From: JALZVT01 sp964611345
GTDB taxonomy: Bacteria; Pseudomonadota; Gammaproteobacteria; Pseudomonadales; Azotimanducaceae
DNA length: 18,309 nucleotides
Direction of reading: 5' to 3'
NCBI GenBank assembly: GCA_964611345.1
Contig: CAZSYU010000083.1
Location: forward strand, 1 to 18,309
The translations under genes and the position numbers were made by a program. How positions within the stretch are numbered: the first letter of the stretch is position 1; each line of letters starts with the position of its first letter. This document shows, one piece after another, positions 7,162 through 13,615 of the stretch. Under the pieces are notes generated by a model. That model searched no databases. It worked only from the letters and a program-made list of their open reading frames with translations, and was not told the origin of the DNA.

Positions 7162-7640
7162 TACATGCCAATGCTCTCGCTGCGGGCCGGCAAGTCATTG
7201 TAGGCCGGCAACGTCACCGTTACTTCGGAATCACCGGCCTCCCAGGTGCCTGTCACGGCGACACCCACAGCACCGACAACGGCGTCGCCAGCTCCGGGCG
7301 TGTAGGCAGGACCGCCGCCTGGGGCTCGACCGCCATTGCCGTTAATCAGCTCAATCCAGCCTTCTGGGACAGCGGGTACGCCACGCGTAACGCCGCTGGA
7401 GATAGCAGCGTGTGAGGTTGCGTACTCCCAGCGAACCGCACGAACGGCCTGTTCATAATGGTCAAAAACCACCGCTGTGCTGCTGGTGCGTATGTAGCTG
7501 TTGTAACCCGCCAGGGCCACCGCGGACAGAATTCCGATTATGGCGACCACAACCATCAGCTCAATGAGCGTAAAGCCTCGGGATAGTTTTGGTGCGCCCA
7601 CGGAGGAAACAGAGCAACAGTTGAGCGGTGAGATACGCAA
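7161..7640 (-). CDS. Type IV pilin-like (prepilin) protein
   Basis: A 159-residue class III-type prepilin. The leader ends in LSRG and is followed by FTLIELMVVVAIIGILSAVALAGY: the PilD cleavage site after Gly, Phe at mature position 1, Glu at position 5 and a hydrophobic N-terminal helix. The remaining roughly 110 residues form a short globular region with glycine-rich loops and no cysteine pair, so the disulfide-bounded D-region of major pilins is absent. The annotated start is TTG 7638-7640 with no evident Shine-Dalgarno; GTG 7599-7601 would give a more usual short leader (MGAPKLSRG). It is isolated from pil or gsp assembly genes in this window, so it could be a minor pilin, a pseudopilin or a solo surface protein. 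Confidence 0.82.
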   Translation of the reverse strand: MRISPLNCCSVSSVGAPKLSRGFTLIELMVVVAIIGILSAVALAGYNSYIRTSSTAVVFDHYEQAVRAVRWEYATSHAAISSGVTRGVPAVPEGWIELINGNGGRAPGGGPAYTPGAGDAVVGAVGVAVTGTWEAGDSEVTVTLPAYNDLPARSESIGM

Positions 7641-7754
7641 TGGATTATTCTTCTATGTATGTGATTGGCTTCGCCATGCTACCCATGTCTCTGCGTATGA
7701 GCTAAGAATGCGGTCACACTTTCCCAATCATTAACAAAGGACCGCCCTCACAGC

Positions 7755-8963
7755 ATGACTGACGCACCCCAGCAATTACCCCCCGTTGAACAACTCACAG
7801 ACCAGTTACTTGCGTTCATGGACGAGCACATCTACCCCAATGAAACCCGCTATCACGAGCAATTGGCGGCTGCAGACAATCGTTTTGCACCCCTACCAGT
7901 CATGGACGAGCTTAAAACACTCGCCCAACGTGAGGGTCTATGGAACCTGTGGATGCCGAAAAGTCACGGCGGGTTGAGTAATGCAGATTACTGTGGGCTG
8001 GCGGAGATTATGGGCCGGGTGTTGTGGTCGCCAGAGGTCTTCAATTGCAATGCGCCCGACACCGGCAACATGGAAGTCTTCATGAAGTACGGCACCGAAG
8101 AACAATGCGAGCAATGGTTAACGCCACTGCTGGCCGGTGAGATTCGTTCTTCTTATTGCATGACTGAACCAGACGTCGCCTCATCAGATGCAACCAACGT
8201 AAGCACGTCTATTGTGCGTGACGGGGAAGAGTATGTGATTAACGGCAAGAAGTGGTTCATCACCAACGCCATGTACGAGCGCACCAAGATTCTCATCGTG
8301 ATGGGCAAGTCTGATCCGGACAATCCCAATAGGCACGTGCAACAAAGCCAGATTTTGGTGCCAAAGAACACCCCCGGCGTCAGTCTGGTGCGCCCGTTAA
8401 CAACACTCGGATATGACGATGCCCCACTCGGTCACGCCGAGGTACATTTCGACAATGTGCGCGTACCTGCAGCAAACATTTTGCTGGGCGAAGGGCGAGG
8501 TTTTGAGATTGCCCAGGGTCGACTCGGCCCCGGTCGTATTCATCACTGCATGCGCCTTATCGGCAGCGCCCAGCGCGCACTTGAGTACGCCTGTAAGCGC
8601 GCCGTTAGTCGTGAAACCTTCGGGCGTAAGTTGTCGGAGCATCAGTCGGTGCTGGAAGACATCGCCAAATCATTCAGTGAAATCGAGCAGGCGCGTTTGT
8701 TGACCCTTAAAACGGCCAGGAAGATAGATGAGGTGGGTGCCAAAGATTCCCGCGATCTGATTGCCGCTGCAAAAATTGTGACCCCGCTGATGGCCCAAAC
8801 CGTTATCGACCGCTGCATGCAGATTCATGGCGCGGGTGGCCTTACCGCCGACTACCCAATGGCGGAGGCGTTTAACTACGCGCGCTGGTGTCGGCAGGCG
8901 GATGGCCCCGACCAGGTGCACATGATGGCGCTTGGCAAACAGATCATTAAGCGCCTGGTGTAA
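7755..8963 (+). CDS. Acyl-CoA dehydrogenase, ACAD10/ACAD11-like
   Basis: A 402-residue flavoprotein expected to catalyse FAD-dependent alpha,beta-dehydrogenation of an acyl-CoA in beta-oxidation. The ACAD fold is complete: N-terminal helices (1-130), MTEPDVASSDATN flavin/substrate motif at 136-148, VINGKKWFITNA (161-172), beta-domain ILVPKNTPGV, GEGRGFEIAQGRLGPGRIHHCMR (246-267) and C-terminal helices ending ADGPDQVH (382-389). These motifs match the dehydrogenase half of human ACAD10/11 closely from memory, rather than short- or medium-chain enzymes. That group includes enzymes acting on 4-hydroxy (phosphorylated) acyl-CoAs, but no APH-type kinase partner is nearby, so substrate class is open. 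The start is ATG 7755, with AAAGGA about 13 bases upstream, a longer spacer than ideal. It is convergent with the aldolase gene. Confidence 0.92.
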   Translation: MTDAPQQLPPVEQLTDQLLAFMDEHIYPNETRYHEQLAAADNRFAPLPVMDELKTLAQREGLWNLWMPKSHGGLSNADYCGLAEIMGRVLWSPEVFNCNAPDTGNMEVFMKYGTEEQCEQWLTPLLAGEIRSSYCMTEPDVASSDATNVSTSIVRDGEEYVINGKKWFITNAMYERTKILIVMGKSDPDNPNRHVQQSQILVPKNTPGVSLVRPLTTLGYDDAPLGHAEVHFDNVRVPAANILLGEGRGFEIAQGRLGPGRIHHCMRLIGSAQRALEYACKRAVSRETFGRKLSEHQSVLEDIAKSFSEIEQARLLTLKTARKIDEVGAKDSRDLIAAAKIVTPLMAQTVIDRCMQIHGAGGLTADYPMAEAFNYARWCRQADGPDQVHMMALGKQIIKRLV

Positions 8964-8968
8964 GCAGG

Positions 8969-9778
8969 CTAGTCAAACAGGTCGGGTTGTTCAGCGGTAA
9001 TGGTTTCGAACAGTGGCTGAAAGCTAAACCAGCCGCCAATGTTCGAGCCCACCTGCGCGTGGGTTAGAGCCGCCACGTCGTCGGGAATGACCCGTGGAGT
9101 GCCCGCGGCTTCTGCCAGCAACTGAGCCTGGCAACTGCGCTCCATGGTGACAAACCACCAGGCGGCTTCTTCCACGCAGCTGCCCGTGGTTAACAATCCG
9201 TGGTTTTGCAAAATAGCGGCTTTCTTGGTGCCCAGCGACTCGGCAATGCGCTCACCCTCTGAGGTATCAAGTACTACCCCAGTGAAATCATTGAATAACA
9301 CATGATCGTCATAAAACGCGCACGCATCCTGCGTGATCGGATCGAGTGTACGACCCAGCGACGACCAGGTTTTGCCGTAGAGCGAGTGTGTGTGTGCGGC
9401 GGCAGTAACGTGCGGAAGGTGCTTGTGAATCTGTGAGTGAATGGCAAAGGCCGCGGCGTTTAGCAGACCGCTGCCTTCAACAATGTCGCCCTCATGGTTG
9501 ACCAAAATCAGATCGGATACGCGCATTTGCTTGAACGAACGGCCAAACGGGTTTACCCAGAAGTGATCCGTGCGTTCGGGATCACGCACGGTGACGTGAC
9601 CGGCAACACCCTCGTCAAAACCAAACTTCCCAAACAAGCGAAAGGTTGCTGCCAGTTTTTGTTTGCGGTCGAGACGTTCATCGGCCAGTGAGGTAAACAC
9701 CGGTGGGTACACAATGTCGGAGGCGGCATCATTGGCGATGGCTGCTTGCGCTGCGTTGATGGTTGCGGGTTCTGACAT
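8969..9778 (-). CDS. Class II aldolase/adducin family protein
   Basis: A 269-residue protein with the class II aldolase fold. Zinc ligands are seen at His129 and His131 (AAAHTHSLYG) and His193 (ILQNHGLLTTG). The position of the catalytic Glu in fuculose- and ribulose-phosphate aldolases, four residues before the conserved helix histidine His114, is Ala110 (LNAAAFAIHSQIH). This is usual for the adducin-like bacterial branch, so true aldolase activity should not be assumed. Function in this branch is poorly defined; decarboxylase, aldolase and epimerase roles all occur in the superfamily. The start ATG 9776-9778 has a strong AAGGAGA eight bases upstream. It follows isocitrate dehydrogenase on the same strand after 80 bases that contain a hairpin. 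Confidence 0.87.
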   Translation of the reverse strand: MSEPATINAAQAAIANDAASDIVYPPVFTSLADERLDRKQKLAATFRLFGKFGFDEGVAGHVTVRDPERTDHFWVNPFGRSFKQMRVSDLILVNHEGDIVEGSGLLNAAAFAIHSQIHKHLPHVTAAAHTHSLYGKTWSSLGRTLDPITQDACAFYDDHVLFNDFTGVVLDTSEGERIAESLGTKKAAILQNHGLLTTGSCVEEAAWWFVTMERSCQAQLLAEAAGTPRVIPDDVAALTHAQVGSNIGGWFSFQPLFETITAEQPDLFD

Positions 9779-9804
9779 TTTTATTTCTCCTTAACTGGCT
9801 CGAG

Positions 9805-9828
9805 CTGACTTGCGAGATCTCAAGTCAG
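9805..9828 (-). other. Perfect 8-bp inverted repeat between isocitrate dehydrogenase and aldolase genes
   Basis: CTGACTTG (9805-9812) and CAAGTCAG (9821-9828) are perfect complements around an 8-base loop. No T-run follows in either direction, so it is not a classical terminator. A -10-like TATACT (minus strand, 9828-9833) abuts it, which would put the hairpin at the 5' end of an aldolase transcript. It could be an operator, an mRNA stabiliser or a processing site. Confidence 0.4.
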
Positions 9829-9858
9829 TATAACTCAGGCTGCGAGCTGCGCTGCTAA

Positions 9859-11598
9859 TCAGGAATCGAGCTGTGTCTCGACTGCAGCAAGAAACTCGTT
9901 CAAATCCACCACCTTCTCCCCTGCCGGGTCAGTGGTCTTGCCTTTGATATCACCGGTGATTGTGCCATTAGCAACCACCTGGATCAGAGCCACCTTCAGC
10001 TCGGTGCCATAGTTCATCAGCGCCTGATTGGCTTCCCGTTCGCCCAGGGTAAACAGAGCATTCGCCAGGGCATAGAGCAACGCGGATGGGTTGAAAATCA
10101 CTTCCTTACCGTCGGATTCGAGGTAGCGCAGATACAAATCGTGCGCCGTCCCGTGGGGGGCTTCATAGAGCATGGTGCCGTCTTTGCTCTCGATAATGGA
10201 GCTGGCGGTGGCCAGACTTCCACCCAGGGCGGCCGATATGTCCGAGAAGATATCGCCATCCAGATTCTGTGCTGGATACAGCGCGTTACGTGGTGGATCA
10301 GAGATCATCTTTTTAAGTTGACTGGAAGGTCGCATCACCATGTACGACGGTGGTTCAGTGCCGCCATCCGCCAGTGCCCGGCGCACTTCCGAGATCACCC
10401 GGCTGAACACCTCGTCGTACTCCATGTACTCTTGTTTCAGGCCAAAGTAGACCTCTTTGTCTTTGGCCGAGGCGTCTCTGAACACCTGGGATACCCAGTC
10501 GCCAATCGCTTCGCGGTCGTTCGACATCAACAGTACTGGGTCGTTTTGTTTCACCTCTCTGGCGTGCTTTTCCTCGCCGTCGACAATCACCTTTAGAATG
10601 CCGTCTTCGAGCATTGGCGTGTTGAAGCTGCCATACTGATCCCCGCCACCTGCACTCATGCGGGAGATGGAAACGTGGCACTGGCGATCGGCCAGGCCAA
10701 ACTGCTTTAGTTCGTTAACCAGTTTGTAGAGCTTGCGACCGGTGGTGTTGTCAGGCACGCCCCAGAGCGCCCGCTCAGGTGGATTGGCAACCAGGCGTGC
10801 CGCCTGCGCATCGATGAGTTCGTAGTGGTAGTTGATACCTGCCTTCGCAAACTTCGCCTCATATTCATTGCGATAAATCGACTCGATAGCGAAGCGCATG
10901 ACGCCGTCGTAACCAGGAATCACGGTATCTTTCAAACCCAGATAAGTGTCGCGTTTTTCGGCCACGGCGCGCGAAAAAAACTCGTGCGCCCAGGTTTCGA
11001 CCTCGGCGATTTTGTTGGTCGCCAGCATCCATGGGTCGCCGATGTTCAGTCGTCGTCGGTGCAGTTCGACCGGATCGCCACTGCTGCCGACAAACACGAG
11101 TTTCAAAATGCCGGTGGCCTTCGATAACTCATTGAAACTGCTTTTACTGCCGCCATTGTCCATCGTCATCACGTGTATGTCGCGCCCTACCCAGTCCGGG
11201 GTTTGCACCACAATATTTGGGAACTGGATGTCTTCGCGCGTGATGTTGCCGCCGATGCCCTTGCGGATGGCGCCGTTCGGCGACTTGGTGGCCAACGGGT
11301 CTAGCGTAGACTCATCGATTTCCGGGTTGGCTGCGAGCAGTTCGGCGAGCTGTTTGCGGTTGACCGTCATGCCAGCGTTCTTCACGCCAACCCCGTGTTC
11401 CTTTAACGCTGCTATGGCGTCTCGGACCGCCTGACCATTCGAGCGCAGGCGATTTTCCGCGGTTAAATCGATCTCGACCAGATCAATGTTCAAGCGCTTG
11501 GCAACAAACTGCTCGAGAATCTTCACGAACGCAATCTGCGCCATCTCGTCGCCGTGCAAGATCACCAGCGGGCGCTCTACCTGAATTTTCGACACCAT
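9859..11598 (-). CDS. Isocitrate dehydrogenase, long type II form with duplicated central region, probably NAD+-dependent
   Basis: A 579-residue oxidative decarboxylase of isocitrate to 2-oxoglutarate (TCA cycle). The N-terminus (LVILHGDEMAQI, then TKSPNGAIRKGIGGNITRE at 104-122) and the C-terminus (LDGDIFSDISAALGGSLATASS, then APHGTAHDLYLRYLE) match eukaryote-like type II isocitrate dehydrogenase, which is about 410 residues. The extra length is a second copy of the central region: about 129-290 and 305-455 resemble each other. Copy A keeps the Lys223 and Asp263 equivalents of human IDH1 K212/D252. Copy B keeps Arg313 with GDQY (R132 region) and DGD-D (447-453). After HGTA the cofactor-selecting residues are Asp487-Leu488 in place of the NADP-type Arg-His, so NAD+ is predicted. 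From memory a similar long NAD+ enzyme is known from Congregibacter litoralis. The start ATG 11596-11598 has AGGA six bases upstream. Confidence 0.9.
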   Translation of the reverse strand: MVSKIQVERPLVILHGDEMAQIAFVKILEQFVAKRLNIDLVEIDLTAENRLRSNGQAVRDAIAALKEHGVGVKNAGMTVNRKQLAELLAANPEIDESTLDPLATKSPNGAIRKGIGGNITREDIQFPNIVVQTPDWVGRDIHVMTMDNGGSKSSFNELSKATGILKLVFVGSSGDPVELHRRRLNIGDPWMLATNKIAEVETWAHEFFSRAVAEKRDTYLGLKDTVIPGYDGVMRFAIESIYRNEYEAKFAKAGINYHYELIDAQAARLVANPPERALWGVPDNTTGRKLYKLVNELKQFGLADRQCHVSISRMSAGGGDQYGSFNTPMLEDGILKVIVDGEEKHAREVKQNDPVLLMSNDREAIGDWVSQVFRDASAKDKEVYFGLKQEYMEYDEVFSRVISEVRRALADGGTEPPSYMVMRPSSQLKKMISDPPRNALYPAQNLDGDIFSDISAALGGSLATASSIIESKDGTMLYEAPHGTAHDLYLRYLESDGKEVIFNPSALLYALANALFTLGEREANQALMNYGTELKVALIQVVANGTITGDIKGKTTDPAGEKVVDLNEFLAAVETQLDS

Positions 11599-11665
11599 TT
11601 CTTATCCTGAGTACGAGGCAATATCGTCGCGTATCTTAACCTGTGTTCAAGCCCTCTGCCGCTAC

Positions 11666-12436
11666 CTATATCGCGCTGATCAGGATCACGAGCAACGCAG
11701 CGAACACCAGACCAATAAGGGCGCCGTAGAGTGCACTCTTGGGAGCTCGGTCGTTAAAACGCCGACCGGCCTTTACATCCTGCAATGCATGGGACACAAG
11801 TTGGGGCTGCTCGAGCAAAGTGTCGGTGCGCAGCAGTAACTCATGCCCACCAATAGAGAAGTTACTGCGAATTTCCATGTCCTCCATGCGTCGAGCGAAC
11901 ATTACTTCGATTTGCTCATCCACCAAACCCAGCAGCTGATCGCGCTCAGCCAACAGCAGCAAGTTCAGTACCTGATGCTGGGCGCGCAGCGCGGGGTCGT
12001 TCAGCCAGGGCACGCTCTTCTGCATAACCTCTGGCAACTCCACAATACTCGGCAACACCCTTAAAAAGTGCTCATGCACCAGCTCACGCAACACTGGATG
12101 ATTGCGATACCCCGCAGGCACCCGCAGGGTCGCTGAGGTAGGTGCGCGCGCGACATGCCAAACTGACTCTGCCAGTTGTAACCGCTCGGCCTGCTCCATG
12201 TGTTCAGGCAGCAGGGCAAACAGCCGCGCAATGACCACTCTCGACACACCAAGGCGTTGCCTTGCCCAGAGCACACTGGCACGGGCAAGCCAGGTGGCGG
12301 CTGCCTGGCCATGGCGTTCTTCATAGTCATTGACCAGGGCAACACGGGCTTTGGGATCGAGTTGCAAAAATGCCTTGATCACCGCCGTATCAAGGCCGGT
12401 GAGCGCATCGAGGGGCAGTAGCTCCTCAGCACTCAA
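11666..12436 (-). CDS. Unrecognised alpha-helical protein with C-terminal membrane tail
   Basis: A 256-residue protein I cannot assign. It is helix-rich throughout with many Leu, Glu and Arg, a region of HEAT-like appearance (VIARLFALLPEHMEQAERLQLAESVW, then ELVHEHFLRVLPSIVELPEVMQ), and ends in one hydrophobic helix (234-254, YGALIGLVFAALLVILISAI) with no residues beyond it. This topology is tail-anchored, with the bulk in the cytoplasm. It starts with TTG 12434-12436, which overlaps the TGA of the preceding gene in the four bases TTGA, so its translation is probably coupled. It is the last of three small genes expressed together (13374 to 11666), and isocitrate dehydrogenase follows 67 bases later. 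No catalytic motif is visible; a scaffold or regulator role is only a guess. Confidence 0.72.
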   Translation of the reverse strand: MSAEELLPLDALTGLDTAVIKAFLQLDPKARVALVNDYEERHGQAAATWLARASVLWARQRLGVSRVVIARLFALLPEHMEQAERLQLAESVWHVARAPTSATLRVPAGYRNHPVLRELVHEHFLRVLPSIVELPEVMQKSVPWLNDPALRAQHQVLNLLLLAERDQLLGLVDEQIEVMFARRMEDMEIRSNFSIGGHELLLRTDTLLEQPQLVSHALQDVKAGRRFNDRAPKSALYGALIGLVFAALLVILISAI

Positions 12437-12747
12437 TCGAGGTTAACTCTGTTTCTAAACAGTCTGTTGAGTAATTTCTCGAAGAGCGTTTCTCGTGCAG
12501 TGGTTACACGTATGAGAGTAGCGCCAATACTCAGGCGCGTATCTGCCTGGGTGGGATTGGATGTAACTACACTCAGGTCAGCTTGCAGCCGTTCGATGGT
12601 CTTGGCCAAGAGTTCGAGGATTGCTGTTTGATTGGCCTCGGGTTCGACTGGCTCTGCGACGGCAAGTGCTGCTGCAATCTGCTGCGTAACATCACTAATG
12701 TCCGTGCGGTTGCTGACCCGCACCGTAAATTGAGTCCCGCCTGCCAC
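12433..12747 (-). CDS. Small unrecognised soluble protein
   Basis: A 104-residue protein with no signal peptide and no membrane segment. An N-terminal strand (FTVRVSNRTD) precedes long amphipathic helices (ISDVTQQIAAALAV, AILELLAKTIERLQADLSVV) and a basic C-terminal helix (LFEKLLNRLFRNRV). The start is GTG 12745-12747, six bases after the stop of the upstream gene; its stop overlaps the start of the downstream gene. This tight packing between two tail-anchored proteins makes it likely that it binds one or both. The family is not recognised. Confidence 0.65.
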   Translation of the reverse strand: MAGGTQFTVRVSNRTDISDVTQQIAAALAVAEPVEPEANQTAILELLAKTIERLQADLSVVTSNPTQADTRLSIGATLIRVTTARETLFEKLLNRLFRNRVNLD

Positions 12748-12753
12748 CCTGTG

Positions 12754-13374
12754 TTAGCTGAACAGCGCGCTGAGCAAAATTCCGCCGAGTACCGCCGCCC
12801 CTATGATCAGTCCGGTGCGTACCTGAGTGTTCTCGAGGCCTGCCCACAACGGAGCAACCTTGCCGGCTGCTGCACGCTGCGTGTTACCCACAATAATTTC
12901 TGTCTGACCAAGTGAAGTGTTCTGCGTGTGCGTGGCGGTGATATTTACGCCTGCGTCGTTGGCCGTGCGCGCCTGCCCTGTCAGAGACTCGAGGGTTTGG
13001 TCAAGCGCCTGAATGTCGACCTTAAGTTCGCTGGCTTTGCGTTGGACTTCGATGAGACCCTTCGCGTGCTGTTCTTGCAATACGCTGACCTGATCTTCAT
13101 GCAAACCGGCGATTTCGACGCCGCCGGCTTCAGCCCCACCGCCAAGCGCCAGCACCGCTTGCGAACTGGTGCTGTTGTCAGTGTCAGTTTTCGTAGGTTC
13201 AGCGTCCTTTTCTGCCGCGGGGTCTACCGCGGAATCGGCCGTTTCTTCCAGCAGGTCTTCCGCCTCTGCGTTCTTCGAGCCGTCTTTGGAGATCAGCTCC
13301 CCCTCAATGTACTCGTGAGAGTCCATCTCCGACGCCAAAATCCTGGGTTTCTTGGGTGTTGATTGGTCGCTCAT
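12754..13374 (-). CDS. Unrecognised tail-anchored coiled-coil protein
   Basis: A 206-residue protein. The first 70 residues are hydrophilic and very acidic (EAEDLLEETADSAVDPAAEKD) and probably disordered. Residues 93-137 form a likely coiled coil (EDQVSVLQEQHAKGLIEVQR, then ELKVDIQALDQTLESL). Residues 138-172 are polar, rich in Thr, Asn and Gln. Residues 187-204 are a single C-terminal membrane helix (GLIIGAAVLGGILLSAL). No signal peptide, so the bulk should face the cytoplasm. I chose ATG 13372-13374 because AGGA lies six bases upstream; a GTG at 13396-13398 would add eight residues without a ribosome-binding site. It is the first gene of the three-gene cluster. No family or catalytic residue recognised. 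Confidence 0.72.
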   Translation of the reverse strand: MSDQSTPKKPRILASEMDSHEYIEGELISKDGSKNAEAEDLLEETADSAVDPAAEKDAEPTKTDTDNSTSSQAVLALGGGAEAGGVEIAGLHEDQVSVLQEQHAKGLIEVQRKASELKVDIQALDQTLESLTGQARTANDAGVNITATHTQNTSLGQTEIIVGNTQRAAAGKVAPLWAGLENTQVRTGLIIGAAVLGGILLSALFS

Positions 13375-13468
13375 TTCTGTCCTGTAAATTAATGCCACGC
13401 TCAGTTATCAACCAAATCCATTGGGCTGACAGGGCAAGATTAACCCGCTATGACCTGTCCCACCCTGA

Positions 13469-13496
13469 AATATGACAAGGCTTCGATGGATTGCAA
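13469..13496 (-). promoter_or_regulatory. Possible sigma70-type promoter of the three-gene cluster
   Basis: On the minus strand TTGCAA (13491-13496) and CATATT (13469-13474) are spaced by 16 bases, each matching consensus at four of six positions. It lies in the A+T-rich gap 13375-13615, about 90 bases before the first start codon. Pattern match only. Confidence 0.3.
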
Positions 13497-13615
13497 GAAG
13501 CTGTGGTGTAAATATTGTATATTACCCTTAAATATCATTGAGTTGACGAACTTATATAAATTCTATCTAGCTTTTGTCCTCTAGCTCCTAGTGTCGTGAC
13601 ACCACCCACCATCGC

